Shown one piece after another: positions 45,047 through 57,310 of a DNA stretch of 64,000 nt. The position numbers and the translations under genes were made by a program. The stretch is from Hypsibius dujardini. Taxonomy: Eukaryota; Tardigrada; Eutardigrada; Parachela; Hypsibiidae. The stretch lies in contig LRSR01004867.1 in the NCBI GenBank assembly GCA_001579985.1, forward strand, positions 19,186 to 83,185, written 5' to 3'. The stretch's first letter is position 1. Each line of letters begins with the position of its first letter. The notes beneath the pieces were generated by a model that saw only the letters and a program-made list of their open reading frames with translations, did no database searches and had not been told where the DNA came from.

Positions 45047-47109
45047 ATGAGCACTATTTTGCCACTATTGTTGGCAATAATTTGGATATTATGCTGGAAC
45101 TCGCCAAAGTTGGTGGAATCAGCCTGTTGTGAAGACACAGAAAATCACTGCGGAGCAGCCCTTCCGTCGGTCTGCAACTTCACCGACATCGCACCTGACA
45201 GCCTCTACAGCTGCGACTTGGAAAGTGATCCCGGTTTGGTACGGAAATGCTCCAACGGTTGCCGCATTCGAGCTGACGTTAATGATGTCTGCATTGATAG
45301 CAGCTCTGCATCTAGAATACTTCCTGAAACTGGCTTGCGAAAAGGACAAACTCTCTTTTCTCCCGATAAGAAAAGCAAACTGTCAATGAAGTCTAATGGC
45401 GACCTCGAGCTCTCGAGCCTTGGGGTAGATGCGTCTGTGTGGAATGTGATTTGGTCGACAGCGACAAGCGCCTTTGCCAACCCTCCCGTGTCCGTTAATC
45501 TTCTCCGAAACGGAGATCTGGTTATGCTTAATGCTGATGGAGAATCTGTTTGGAAGCTTGGAACTGTGGGGTTGAATTACGCAGGTGCCTCGCTGTGGGT
45601 GCGTGATGGGGGTATCTTGTGCCTGACAAAAGATATTAAGCAAACAGACTGTCTGTGGAAGTCGGCAAGTGAAATCAGTACGAGTACTAGTGGAACGCGT
45701 ATTTCGGATAATCCCAAAGACTCAAATCAGTTAGACGGTTAGTCATTAGAATATTTGACGGAATATAATTATTCATTTATTTGTGAATGTTTAAATGTAA
45801 TTAATCGTTGTCAAAAAAAGGTGCCAAGCCGTTAATCAGCAGCAGTTTGTTCCAAGGCGACATAAAGGGAATTGATCGGAATGCACAACCAGAATCCATC
45901 GGCTTGGTATGTGTAATGAATTTATGTCCGCTTTGAATGGTAGCTGAAAAATGCCACGCTCATTATTTACAGGCAAAAAATGGAATTGCCAGTGAAGAGT
46001 TTCGTTGGCCTAAAAACGACGGAGAAGTGCTTGTTCCGTACATACTTTCCGACGCTTATAGTTAGAATTCCGTACAATTTAGATAACTATGTTAAACGCA
46101 TGAGGATTGTCATTTGTATGGTACGTGTTTTCGACTTTACAGATTGGCAGGATAAAAAGGCTATTCGGAATGCAATGAACGCCTTCGCAGAAAACACCTG
46201 TGTTAAATTCGTGCCCCGAACAAATCAGCCCAACTATCTAAACATATTACCATCACCATCGTATGCCTTACCGCTTACCAGTTCTGCAACTAATTAAAAA
46301 ACATGTCACTCCTGTAATTTTAAGTATATGAAATCAATTTTGATGCTTAGCGGATGCTCCTCCTATATCGGCAGGCAGAGAAAAGGCGCGCAAGAAGTCG
46401 ATCTCGCAAGTATAAAGTAGATACGCGTTCTTGTATATATATCAAGCTAAATATGTTTAATATTCTAGTTGTCTGTCTCCGCCGTCTGGGTATGATCGAG
46501 CACGAACTCATGCATGCAATCGGTTCGTTTAAATTCTTCCGATTCAGTAAATAGAGGCAACCAAATGCGAATCCTCTCATTTTATCTGTGTTTTTTATTA
46601 GGCTTTTATCACGAGCAGTCTCGCAGAGACCGGGATAAATATGTAGATATAAATTACAGTAACATCAAAGAGGGTATGTCCCCAGAGGAACGAAAGTACT
46701 TACACGGATTATCGGCCTATTTTTTCGCTGATTTCTCTTTGCAGACGACAAAAATCAGTTTGCAATATTTCCGGAGAGCGTGACGTTTGACCAAGTATAC
46801 GATTTTGAGTCGGTCATGCACTATGGCGGGTATGATTTTGCCATCGATCCAAACGTCTGGACCATCCGTCCTAAGGAAAGGTACAACCAGGTCTACATCG
46901 GACAACGAGTTGGTTTAAGCCAGATCGACATTCGAAAGATCATTATCATGTACAACTGCACCGAAGATCCAGACCCAATCACTGAGGACCTAATATCAAC
47001 AATATCGCCAACGCAATCAAAGGCGATATTTATGACGACTCGGGCTTCAACTGCAGGTACTATACGAGTATTCCGTACGTTCTATCTTCGACACAGGACC
47101 TTTATGTGA
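45047..47109 (+). CDS. Secreted Cys-rich / bulb-type lectin / astacin metalloprotease
   Basis: Eight exons: 45047-45737, 45821-45906, 45973-46060, 46143-46260, 46351-46409, 46469-46522, 46602-46673 and 46745-47109. They sum to 511 codons including the stop. Residues 1-25 are a signal peptide. Residues 26-82 form an eight-cysteine domain (CCEDTENHC, CSNGC). Residues ~97-206 form a B-lectin-like domain (SMKSNGDLELSS, LLRNGDLVMLNADGESVW); the mannose motif QxDxNxVxY is not intact. Residues ~268-470 are astacin: FRWPKND, VPYILSDAY, zinc site HELMHAIGFYH at 359-369, HEQSRRDRD, and Met-turn SVMHY at 412-416. All zinc ligands and the Met-turn Tyr are present, so an active zinc endopeptidase is expected. 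The propeptide is unusual because the lectin occupies that region. A donor-like GCAG/GTACTA near 47055 leaves the last exon end open. Confidence 0.93.
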
Positions 47110-47580
47110 GCCTGTGTGAGCGTCTGTATGCCTCAAATTTAAACTGTGCGCACGTGTATGTGTGGCACGGGAGCGGTGCTTAGTTGTCCCTTGAGACCGG
47201 GAGGACATAATATAAAATGGGATTGTTGGGTAAAACTTAATTCAAAATTCATTTAATTTTATGAATTTCAAAAACTTCACATTGACAACTTCACAGCGCT
47301 CTACAAACAGTGCGAAAAATCAACGACAGATTTTAAAACTTAGGAATTTCGCAAGAGCAAAAAAATTCTAACTGCTGTCTCGCTTCTAATTTTGTCCTCT
47401 GTAATGGGTCCGTTACTGCAAGTATTGGAAGCAGTGTTGTGGTAAAAAAAAATCTGACTAGTATAAGCTTATTTTTATCAAAATGGTTGTTCTGTTTTGT
47501 GGTAATGTGCATATGAACTCGTACATACAAATAGGTATTTATTTCAATGGTAAAGTTGTGAAAAAAAGGAATTGGCTAGA
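47105..47580. repeat. Duplicated segment, partner at 58860-59365
   Basis: Shares CACGTGTATGTGTGGCACGG, GATTGTTGGGTAAAACTT, TTCACAGCGCTC and CTGACTAGTATAA with the later segment. Its first ~100 bp correspond to the right end of the MITE at 58734-58993. The last bases of the astacin ORF fall at its edge. Confidence 0.75.
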
Positions 47581-47589
47581 CTTATCACA

Positions 47590-47980
47590 GAGTGAGTCTT
47601 CTTGTTTTGCCGTACAAAAGTTACAACACGTTGATGATTAACAGAAATAAGCGGAAGTGATTGATCTGGTGACTGTATTGCCGAGGGAGGGGGATATACA
47701 TTTTTTTTTACCGTCCCGCCGTTGTCTACTTCTTTCTTCTGATGTGAGTTGGAAAATGTCCGCCCAGTTTGTACTGATTCCTTCTGTGTGACACTGGATT
47801 TGAGATATGATGTTTTTTAGGGCCCACGGTAGGTCGCCAATATTTCATTTGGTCGGATCAAGACGGATTTGGAAAGAATTTTTCTGAGAAGTTTCTTTGC
47901 TGTAGTTTTCGGCTCTTTTCTCTGTGGGTATTAATAACGCGGCATAAGTTGCTGGTTGATTGCAAATGCAATTGTTGCTT
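47590..47980. other. Remnant of unit R and intergenic DNA
   Basis: 47755-47850 matches part of the R units (CGCCCAGTTTGTACTGATTC, GGCCCACGGTAGGTCGCCAA). The rest is unremarkable. Confidence 0.5.
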
Positions 47981-47984
47981 TAAC

Positions 47985-48444
47985 CAACGTATTAACTTGT
48001 TGTTTTTATACGTTGTGAAAAACTTATCTGTCAAAACCACTTCACAATCGCAATAAACATGCAAACTTTGTTAAGCAATATTTATCATGTAAAGTTCATT
48101 ACACAGTATACATATAAAGTTCGCGTTGATGAATGGCAGCGTACAGTTTATGTACATCAAACTGACCACTCACGGCTTAATGGGATGGAGATCTTTTACA
48201 TATTTTGTGCTCAAATCTCACAATTTTCATTTTCCCTCATCCTCATAACTCAAATTGTCGCTCCCCATCCTAATAACTCACATCCCCCATCTCATATCTC
48301 CCCCATCTCCCATCTCGCATCCCCCATTTTACATCTCCCATCTCTTATTGCCAATCTCACATTATCCATCTCCCATCTCAAACCGTTTATACACACCCCA
48401 CAACTTGACGCAAACGTTTATTTTATTTGTCGAGTAGTCACAAA
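47985..48444. promoter_or_regulatory. Upstream module of YWTD copy E with CATCTCCC minisatellite
   Basis: Holds the conserved block AACTTATCTGTCAAAACCAC, AAAGTTCATTACACAG, ACTGACCACTCACGG, the pyrimidine-rich minisatellite (48245-48400) and AACTTGACGCAAACGTTTA. The same order of blocks precedes copies G (60350-60960) and F (61200-62240, with an insertion), and parts precede C. Conservation across copies marks it as the likely promoter region. Confidence 0.55.
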
Positions 48445-50967
48445 ATGCAATATTATATTGGTGAGTACAACCACGGTTTTATCCAAAGAAAGTATGCGGC
48501 AGAGAGATTGCTCCTCGCCTGCAGTGTTTATTTTGGCTGCCTGTTTTCAGAGCGACGAACTACAACAGAACCACACAAAGCAAATGGATTTCTCGTTCTC
48601 GCGCAGGGTACATCCCTTTGGAAATTACCTCTGGATGATCGTGACGACACAAAACAGCTTACTAATATTACTGGGGAAGGAAATCGCGCCGTTGCAGTGG
48701 ACTGTGTTAACCATCATCTCTACTGGACAAATAGGCAAACGGGAATTAGAGGTTCTCGATATGATGGCTCAGACAATCATCTGGTCGTCTCGAAAGGTAA
48801 AAAACGTCTTGCGAAATACCGTCAATAATGGGATTTTCTGGAGAGCGATGCTGATTATGGCATCGATTTTCAATTCTAGCTGGAATATGTAACGGATTAG
48901 CCGTGGACTTTGTGTCTGGAAATATGTTTTGGGTTCAAGACAGCGCCATTTATGTAGCAAAAATGAGTCACCTGGAGGCTGGACACAAAACTATCATTTC
49001 ACATATGGGAATCGACTGGAATTCAGCGCTTGCCGTGCATCCTTCCCGCGGGTAAGTCAATAAAGCGAATGACCTTTGATCAAGCAACCACTCTTTAGGT
49101 TGTACGATATTAAATGCAGTAAAACTTTTAATTAGATTTTTGAGTGTTTACCAAAATATCTTGCCCATGGTATTAGCAGTTCTCATGCACTGATTGATTT
49201 TGTAGTCAAAGACTGTGATTTCTAATGCGTCAATGGGTACAGTATTTCCGGGCTCAAGGGACAAATAAGCCCCTTCTCCGTGTCATCAACCGGTCCAAAT
49301 ATATGGTACATGCGCGGGCAACGTTCACACTCTAGGGCATAAAACTGTCCCTTGAAGTCGGGAGAATACAACTGCTAAACGAGTTTATGCGTCTTTTGAT
49401 AGTTGTCAGATTTATTTAACCGCGAACGGTATTCACTTGTGGATTTCGATGAAATCTGAATCTCACCTCAATGAGATGAACTTCACTTGTAGTAATCTTG
49501 CTGATTTGCATAACATCCGAAAGTGAAAAGCAATCATGCAGTGGCCCCAAGAACGTAACAAAAATAATATTTTGGTTGCTCATCAATTGATTCAAAATGC
49601 AATAAGTGAAAAAGTTGCCGCGCCAAAAATCATCTTCCAACCAATCACCTCATGTGATAGGAACATTTGTTGGTAAAAGCCTAAAAGCGGAATGAGGTTG
49701 GCCAGATGAGACGGCAAGCTTGCTGGAGAGCGTCGCAAAAAATTATCCCTCCCCGGCGAGTGAGGGAGGGGGCAGGTTTCAAATTTGGGGCAGTTAAATA
49801 ACATTATAAAACTAACAGTTTTTCAACTTTCTTCATCAAGTGAATATAGAGATAATGAGAAAACAGCAGTGCCGTCAAGAAATGCATTATGGTTTTGGAA
49901 CCACCGCTAAATCATCTTGTTATTGTAATCCACAAAAACAGGATACCAATGAAGAGTTTAGCATGAATTTAATTTCTTGCTGTCTTGCCCGAAGAACGAT
50001 TAACAATAAAAAAATTTTTTGCCGCCATCTCAATCACTTATACATTTGCAGTCTACTAATCTATTGGTATCACTCTCCATCAACAATTGAGACTGCCTCC
50101 ATGGATGGAAGTAACCGTCAAGTCTTGGTCACTGGAGTCCACGCCTTGTCTATGGCTTTGGATTACGAAGGAAACGACCTTTACTTGGCAGATCACGGTA
50201 AGCTGACTTGGTTATAAAACATGGACTGATCTACAGATGAATGTCCGTTGATGTTTGTCATGCACTTTAACGAATCTTTTGATTCGTTTATGTCCGCGTC
50301 TCTCAATGCATCAGACAACAAAGGGCTGATGTAATGTCCGACCGTCATAATTGGTGGTGACACTAGCACACTCTCTGTCAGAGTAAAGCGAGATATAATC
50401 CACTACAATGTGAACTAATCGAATGTACTGCAGCAAAATGTCTGCTAATTATTGGTCCAATCATTTCCTGCAGGTACTGGAAATATCGTATGCATTTCGT
50501 TGAATGGAGGAGGCAAACGAATTGTCTCCGCTCAAGGAGGTGCGGGGAAATACTCTTGGGGCATCTCATTGTCGGGAGGACGCGTTTACTGGACATCCGG
50601 CCATTCAACGTAACTCATTATTGCTAACGAATCCTGGAATTGTCTTTCCTTAATCCGCATACTGTTGCAGTAAAACCGTGAATAGCATCACCAAAAGTGG
50701 ATCGACAATGAAACAACATTCCCTTCCAGCCGAAAGAAAAGGAGACTTACACGGAATTATATTTGTGCCAGAACAGTGTCCGAAATGTGCGTTCAATTAA
50801 AACCACTCCAAAATATTTTCTCAATTCACATCACGGCGACCTTTTTCATTTTAGTGAGCAATGCGTGCGCGGTTTCCAATGGAGGATGTCCTTTCATCTG
50901 TCTGCCTCTCCCGAGAAATAACAAGAAATGTGTCTGCCCTGACTACAATTTATTCTGCACTTTATAA
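48445..50967 (+). CDS. YWTD beta-propeller + EGF secreted protein, copy E (intact)
   Basis: Exons: 48445-48796, 48880-49051, 50052-50197, 50474-50609, 50671-50786 and 50855-50967, in all 1,035 nt and 344 residues, without a break. The start MQYYIGEYNHG precedes a hydrophobic leader ([15 protein letters not shown]). Alternatively a 42-base intron (GTGAGT to GGCAG) would remove the charged stretch and bring MQYYI directly to the leader. The propeller motifs are HHLYWTN, MFWVQD, IYWYHS, LYLADH (Trp replaced by Leu) and VYWTSG, followed by an EGF module. Intron 2 holds the shared MITE. Unlike A-C, the following subunit f exon is lost at about 52045. Confidence 0.88.
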
Positions 50968-51266
50968 CATCTTTCGCAGTTTCTTCCCGATTTGTTGGAC
51001 AAACTTCGGTTGCAGATTTCTTTGGCTTTGTTTGGTCGTTTTGTTGGTCCGAAATTTTAATTAAAACCGAATTGAAATTTTTTTGCATACTCTACATTTG
51101 ATTATTCTTCTGCGAGAATCGACCGACTGATTCGTTTTTCAATTATTCATTGAATAATGAAAAAAACTGAACTAAAATGGTTAATGATTAGATTTATTTG
51201 AGAAATAAGACGGATAACGAATTAGTCAGTCAATATTGGCCAAAACTGAAAACTAAAAGAAACTAT

Positions 51267-51425
51267 TACGGTACCGTCGTGATCTGAAGGGACAGCTAAG
51301 CGCCGTCTCAGTGCAGCACATTCACGCACGAACACACACACACAGGTCTAAATATACGGCGAAGGCGGGCGGAATGCAAGCCCTAGGGCACTCTACTGTC
51401 CCTTGAGATCGCGACGGTGCGGTAC
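51267..51425. mobile_element. MITE with ~25-bp TIRs
   Basis: Left TACGGTACCGTCGTGATCTG and right CGCGACGGTGCGGTACTA are near-complementary, as are GAAGGGACAG and CTGTCCCTTG. It contains an ACACACAC run and GGTCTAAATATACGGCG, the landmark of the intron 2 MITEs. Confidence 0.72.
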
Positions 51426-51429
51426 TAAA

Positions 51430-53800
51430 TCTTCTGGTTAGAAAAACAAGAAATTGAATTAAACTGGCCAGTTAATAAACATTTAATTGAAAAAGAAAGC
51501 AAACAACTGAAATCGGTCTGCCCATGTAGACGAAAACTACAAACTAAATTAGTTTTCCAATTCTTTTTATTGCTGTAAAAAGCTGAATCAAGCATGTCAG
51601 TTACTAAAAATTTAACTGGAAAATAAAACAAACAGCTAAAATTGGTCGGTCAATTTTGACTTTAATTAAAAATTGAATAAAACTACTAGTGTTTTCTGAC
51701 CTTTTTGGTTACTGAAATTTATTATACATTTAATTTAATTGAGAAATGTTTAAGTTGGTCAATTTCGACTAAAATAGTCACTGAAAACTTAACTGAAATT
51801 CCTTCGCAATTGATTTTTAGCTAACTGAGGAAGTGATTTCGTTCTGTAATTTTAGTCTTTATCTATCCTGGTCCAAAGTCGATTTCCCGGAAGGGATTGC
51901 ACACGTGTCACACCAGATACGATTATGAAATGAACAACACCAATAAATGAAACCATAATCGACCAAAACAAAGCGACAACTGCCTCAAAAAGGTCGTTTG
52001 TTTCTTTCCAATTGCAAAGAGAGTAGTAGGCGCATGAACAGAACTTTGAACTCAAAATGCTCTGGTATGCTCTTTAAATGAAATAATTGAATAAATATAA
52101 ATCCACCGTCAACGTTTATTTATTATAAATATTACAGCACTTAAAATAATATTTTAAATAAAATTAATTCTCATATAAAAGGTTAATTCAATGGTATTGG
52201 ATAAAAATTGCTGTAAAGTATCGAGTTGTTGTTTTGTAAGTTTAAATAAATAAAAATGCAAGTTTTTTTTAAAGCAGAGCCACTTTTTGCATCTTTTAAA
52301 ATGTCTTTATATACATTTAAACAAAACTATTCATATGCACTTTTGTTCAAATGACTAAATTTAAAAATATACTTTCGGACTTTAAATTGAATTAAACTTT
52401 TTAATTAATTAAATTAAATTATCTTTTTCGTCTCTAGCTCAACATTCCAAAATTGTAATTAAATTTAAATATATATGTACTTTCAGAATTTAATTAAACA
52501 AACATTTTTAATTGGTTGAATTGAATTGAATAAAATTAAATAAGTTTTTCCTTTATACTTTAGTACAGGAATCAAATTAAATTTGAAGAACTTACTTTCA
52601 CAGATTAAAATAGCTATTTCATTTTACTCATACTGCAATTTTGTTTGCAAAATTTTAAAATGTACGTCAGACTTCAAAATAAACTAAAACTTTTTAATTA
52701 ATTAAATTAAAGTAAATTAAGTTATCTTTATCGTCGCTAGTTTCACATTGAAAAAATGTAAATAAATGTAAGGATATAGATACTTTCCGAATTTAAATTA
52801 AATAATTTTTTCCTTTCTAATTTATTACACAAGTTAAGTTAAATTAAAAAATATACTGTAGAGGTTAATTATTCTAAATCGGAATAAAGTTAAGGAAACT
52901 ATAGCGGTGAACTTGAATCGCAATTTGTGACAGAATTTTGAGTTCGCTTTTGAATCAAGTGTGTTCACCCCCCTCATTACTTGGAGTTTTTTCTGCAGCA
53001 AAATTGCAAAGTTCAAATGAACCATCAATCTCACAAAGTGCTGAAAAAATGCCCAGAGGCTTGGTCCTCTTAATTAATTTAGTCCTCTTAAATACTGTAC
53101 TTCTAAATAATACGGAAATGAAAATCGGCAAAAAGCAGAAAACAGTAGAGCGAGTTTGTATAAAAGAGCATTTCAATCATTTTGCTTTATTTTCAATTAT
53201 TACTCACAGTGACTTTACAGTCTATATTGAATATTTTAATGAACATCACAAACTCCAAAATCAGTAATAAACTTATTTGCAATAGAAAATACAATTCATT
53301 CGCGTATTGATGTTTGCGAACCTCGGGAGAACGCGTCCCTCAAACTTCTTCAGACAACATATTAACAAAACATTTTTTTGTTTTGTATAGCCTGTAATTT
53401 CATACGTTACGGTTTTTTTTGTTCTTTTTTACCTCACAATATAACTCCCGGGAAATTAGCAAATGTCCCTCTGCAGTTATTTGCTAGCAGGACGGTTTCA
53501 ATTCCTGCTCGAACTAATAAGTAGTTCCCTTAACACTTCAGATTTATTTTTACTTGCATCGTATCATCGTTTCTTTTCTGACTACAGCTGTCGGTTGATC
53601 TGCCCACCGTTTGATTCCGAATAAATCCATTACTTTTTGATTTTTTCGATCGCGGTAACGTCTTACGGGCCGTTTTCTGACTTGGCCTCTAATTCCGCGC
53701 GCGTGACAGAACAAACAATACATAAACAGTTCACTGATGTCGCTGACTGTGTTATCATTTAGAGTTACGAACAACGTTCTAGGCATACAGATCCTTTTCA
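51430..53800. other. AT-rich intergenic DNA, no gene recognised
   Basis: 51430-52030 is the shared YWTD 3' flank. 52060-52920 is extremely AT-rich with TTTAATTAATTAAA runs. Open frames at 52938-53267 and on the opposite strand are mutual shadows without domains. Confidence 0.5.
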
Positions 53801-53809
53801 ATTTCAATC

Positions 53810-54110
53810 AGAAAAGTGTTATTCGCTTTTCCCTTAAGCTGACAGCAAAGGTGCGACCCATCCGCAGTGACTGCCAGCCATAAACGAGCTCTTATTCATC
53901 GATAGAAGAAAAGATTGAGACGATAGATAATGCACTGTAACTCACTGTTGTTTTCCTTGCCTTCTTACGAACAGGCTGTACAAGGACATCACTTCCGGTG
54001 TCCGGAAACGATCCTACCTGTGAATATTTAGCTTGAATTCTCTGCCTCGCCGATCTACATCGAACGAAACCACCGTCGAACAAGAAGTTACGATTACATT
54101 TTCAGTTCAA
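53810..54110. repeat. Dispersed repeat, partner at 30260-30560
   Basis: Diverged copy sharing TTATTCATCGATAGAAGAAA and CGCCGATCTACATCGAACG-type landmarks. Here it is not attached to an R unit. Confidence 0.65.
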
Positions 54111-54119
54111 TTTTACTAT

Positions 54120-55010
54120 CAGACAGCATAATCAGGAAGCGCATTTCAACTTGCATGTTGAAGCAACAAACACTAACTGCATTTACTGGCACTACAGTTT
54201 GAGGCATATATTAAGTGTGAATATAATTTAGTTCATTAGATTAGTTTAACCCAAAATGAGATTAGATCCTGCTCATGTCGACCAAAACTAAATAGAATAA
54301 CACACATTAAATTTTTTGTAAATGTTTAATTATTCTCGTTATTTTTTGAAGAACTAAACGATCGATCTACAACGAGTGTTTAGACAAGTGTACTTTCCAG
54401 TGCTGTATTTCCCTCGATTGACTCCCTTGGCTTAATTACCTGTCCCAACATAACTACCTATACAATCAATCACTGAATAGATTTGGCATACTGGATGGTT
54501 CTGCAGTTGCAAAACAGGTGATAAACCGCATATGTATACGCATAACTTTGAAAATTTTCAGGCAAAGAATCTGTATTAAATGAGAGTATAAGAAAAGCGC
54601 GGTCGCTGGATTTAAAAAACGCATCAATTTTGAAGCTGAGTCTCACTATACCGTATTATTACCGCCGCGTATTTGGTGTGGAAAGAGCGGTCGCTACAGG
54701 AATACAAAGGCGAAACTTCTCTCACGTACGAATACTAACAGCATCTACCCAACGTTATAAACAACTTGTGTTCGGGTTCTCTTCGATCCTTATCGTCTTC
54801 AGAAAAGGCCGCGATATTACTACTAACTTTAGTTAGTAGCAGAGTAACAAATTGAATACATGACGGTTCGTCTTGTAGGTCCAACTTGAAAAGAACGGAC
54901 TCATGGATGAAGCCTATCGGTGGCCTGATGAAATTGTGCCGTATGAAAACAGGTAGCGCGATTGGCATGACGTTACTTCCGTCGATGGAGACCGGGTTGT
55001 CTTAAAGGTT
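54120..55010. other. No gene recognised
   Basis: Open frames at 54630-54836 and 54735-54968 lie on opposite strands and show no domain. Confidence 0.4.
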
Positions 55011-55315
55011 CCCGTTAGCGAAAGATAAAAAACCTCGCAACTATGTACATTGTACCCAGAGAGACCAAGCGATTGGAAAGAAAACCTCCACACACGCGGA
55101 ATTTATCGCTTTGTGACAGCTGGACATCGAGTAATACATACTACCAACAAAGTGGCTGTATTCTATCAAATTTTCAGCTCAATTTGCAAACGTTTTTCGT
55201 CTGGATGTTTGTTCCGTCACAGAAATACAAGTCGTACTGTGAACCAGGTTTAGTTCAACTGTGGGTTGCGGATTTTATTATTAAACAGCCGTGAACTGAG
55301 CCTTCATCAATTACA

Positions 55316-55663
55316 ATGGGGAATCGGACGGTCTTCGGCTGGTTGCTAATGGCTTCCCTTCTCTTTCTGAAATACCTATCGGCATGCTGCATCAAAGACG
55401 TACAAGTGTGCGGCAAGAGTCTTCCGCGGCGGTGCTGGGACCGACTCGATTATGAGCTGGATAACCCCAACATTCTTTATACTTGCCGGAAAGGGGAAGA
55501 ACCGGTTGTCTTGACAGTGTGCGCGGCAGGTTACGAGCGGGACCTACAAAACACGTATGGCGGCATGTGTTTGGTTGCTCCTCACCGTAAACCACCTATA
55601 ACCGTTGCACCTGTGACATCAGAACATTTTCCAGGTAAAAGGTTTTGGATTGTAACTCTATAG
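55316..55663 (+). CDS. Small Cys-rich secreted protein, copy 2
   Basis: ATG 55316 begins MGNRTVFGWLLMASLLFLKY, a signal peptide, then CCIKDVQVCGKSLPRRC, LYTC, VCAAGY and a final GGMC. Cys spacing follows that of residues 26-82 of the lectin-astacin protein and of copy 1, but the Cys after AAG is Tyr. Unlike copy 1 the frame continues through MCLVAPHRKPPITVAP to a stop at 55663. A donor-like CAG/GTAAAAGG at about 55633 could lead to further exons. The upstream ~300 bp is also duplicated from 28415-28714, so both copies may share a promoter. Confidence 0.65.
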   Translation: MGNRTVFGWLLMASLLFLKYLSACCIKDVQVCGKSLPRRCWDRLDYELDNPNILYTCRKGEEPVVLTVCAAGYERDLQNTYGGMCLVAPHRKPPITVAPVTSEHFPGKRFWIVTL

Positions 55664-55679
55664 GCTTTAGTTACTTTGT

Positions 55680-56935
55680 TGGTGACTGCACTAAATGTTC
55701 GTCGGTCAATTTTTAATTAAATATTTGTTGAGGACATTTTCTGAAGGAAATAAATTGAAAACCTCAAAAAAATTGAGAAGTGAGTTGCGACTGAATCGAT
55801 GGATGACTGGGTGTGTATAAAAAGTGTGAGATGGAGGATGTGAGATAGGGGATTGAAGATGGAGCATGTGAGATGACGGATGTGAGATGATGGATGTGAG
55901 ATGGAAAATATCCGCCCAGTTTGTACTGATTCCTTTCCATGTGACACTTGATTCAAGATGATTGATGTTTTGTTAAGGCCCACGGTAGGTCGCCAGTATT
56001 GACTGTGCGTCGAGCAAGTTGATTGCTAGTAACAAAGACGGATCCATTTCATTTCTAATGGATTTTTAAAAATATATCACATGTTTTGACCCTGCGAATA
56101 TTCTCTGCTCTAGAAATACCAGTACATTGAAAACAGGAACTCGCATCTAGCTTGGCTTGATACGCCTAAGCACTTGTGATTGACTGAACTGAATGAATAT
56201 GACCAAAGAATGAACCATTCGGCATTCTATTCTCTGAATGTGAGGATGTAAGGATAATTTAATAAAAATAACGAATTTCATGTATAGAACTTGTTGAAAA
56301 AAAACATGCGCATAAACAAATGCGCGTTGTAGTGTAGTGTACTACTGTCATACTATCCGTGCAACCCATCAAAATTTGAAAGACATAGGATCTGTCCCCT
56401 TCGCTTTACGTATTTTATAAGTTAACGCGAAATAGCTTGGTCATGAACGCCCCTCTTCCAATTTTCGCGGAAGTCATAACTTGGGAGGACCATATAATTG
56501 TATTCCGCGACTTTTGTAGAAGATTCCAGGAAGAGGTATATCACTAATCGTTGCGAAAAATAAAAGGAGGGTACGAAAAAAACTTGTTGCTCGAGCAATC
56601 CCGCCCCCCTTAATTTTAGCGTTGCTCAAGTAAGATTGTTTTAAGCCTGGCAAAAAAAAACTTGGTGTGGAGCAGTGACTTCAGTCATACTCATAGTTGC
56701 GGCTTTGTGTCATGACACGTCTGCCAATACGCTATAGTACCTAAACGTTAGTATCGACAGTCAACACCAGCATCATTCATATTCCGCCACCGGAAGATTG
56801 CAACTAACGTCCGTCCGTTCGAAGGTCTCTAATCAACCGAAAATAGGACGTCTCGCAAAAATGAGCCAGGAGCTCATTTAGGGTCCTTGCAAGTCGAAAC
56901 CAGGGGCCTTCACGATAGGGCCAAGGGGCAAAATG
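55680..56935. repeat. Duplicated unit R3
   Basis: More diverged copy of R1/R2 with the same TATA-minisatellite block (ATAAAAAGTGTGAGATGGAGG) and TAGAAATACCAGTACATTGA. The small open frame conserved in R1 and R2 is disrupted here, which argues that it is not a gene. Confidence 0.78.
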
Positions 56936-57109
56936 CAGATTGTTCAAACTTAAACCCAAACATCGGTCTATCCAGAAATATCCTTTCATCTTTTGATTGT
57001 GTCCGGGCGCTGAATTCTTGTTCAAAATAGCGATTTCAATATTTAAGAGGCGAGCGAAAAAGCGCCACCTGTTGTTGGGTGCAGAGTTGTTTCATTTTTT
57101 CAACGGATT

Positions 57110-57310
57110 CTCATTGGTCCTATTTTGTCCCTATTTCCCATTTTTTCTATCGGGATATCGGGATGGGACTAGCCTGGAAATGGATGAGAATGAGGAAAAA
57201 ATAAATGTCTTTTATAAAAGAAGTTTTTCATCAAAAAATAACAAATTGAACTATGATTTTAGGTGTAAAATCGCCGGAAAGTTGTGTTTCGATAGAAAAT
57301 CGAAGTCAAC
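57110..57310. repeat. Dispersed repeat, partner at 60090-60320
   Basis: Shared landmarks are TTTTTCTATCGGG, ACTAGCCTGGAAATGGATG, AAAAAATAACAAATTGAACT and ATGATTTTAGGTG. The plus-strand frame 56997-57380 spans it and has no domain. Confidence 0.7.

Noticed and set aside
45119-45643. Antisense and alternative frames over exon 1 of the lectin-astacin gene
   Set aside because: Shadows of a frame with a clear signal peptide, Cys-rich module and lectin domain.
48059-48892. 277-codon plus-strand frame across the upstream region and exon 1 of copy E
   Set aside because: Runs through the CATCTCCC minisatellite and reads exon 1 in the wrong frame. The propeller frame is fixed by homology with gene D.
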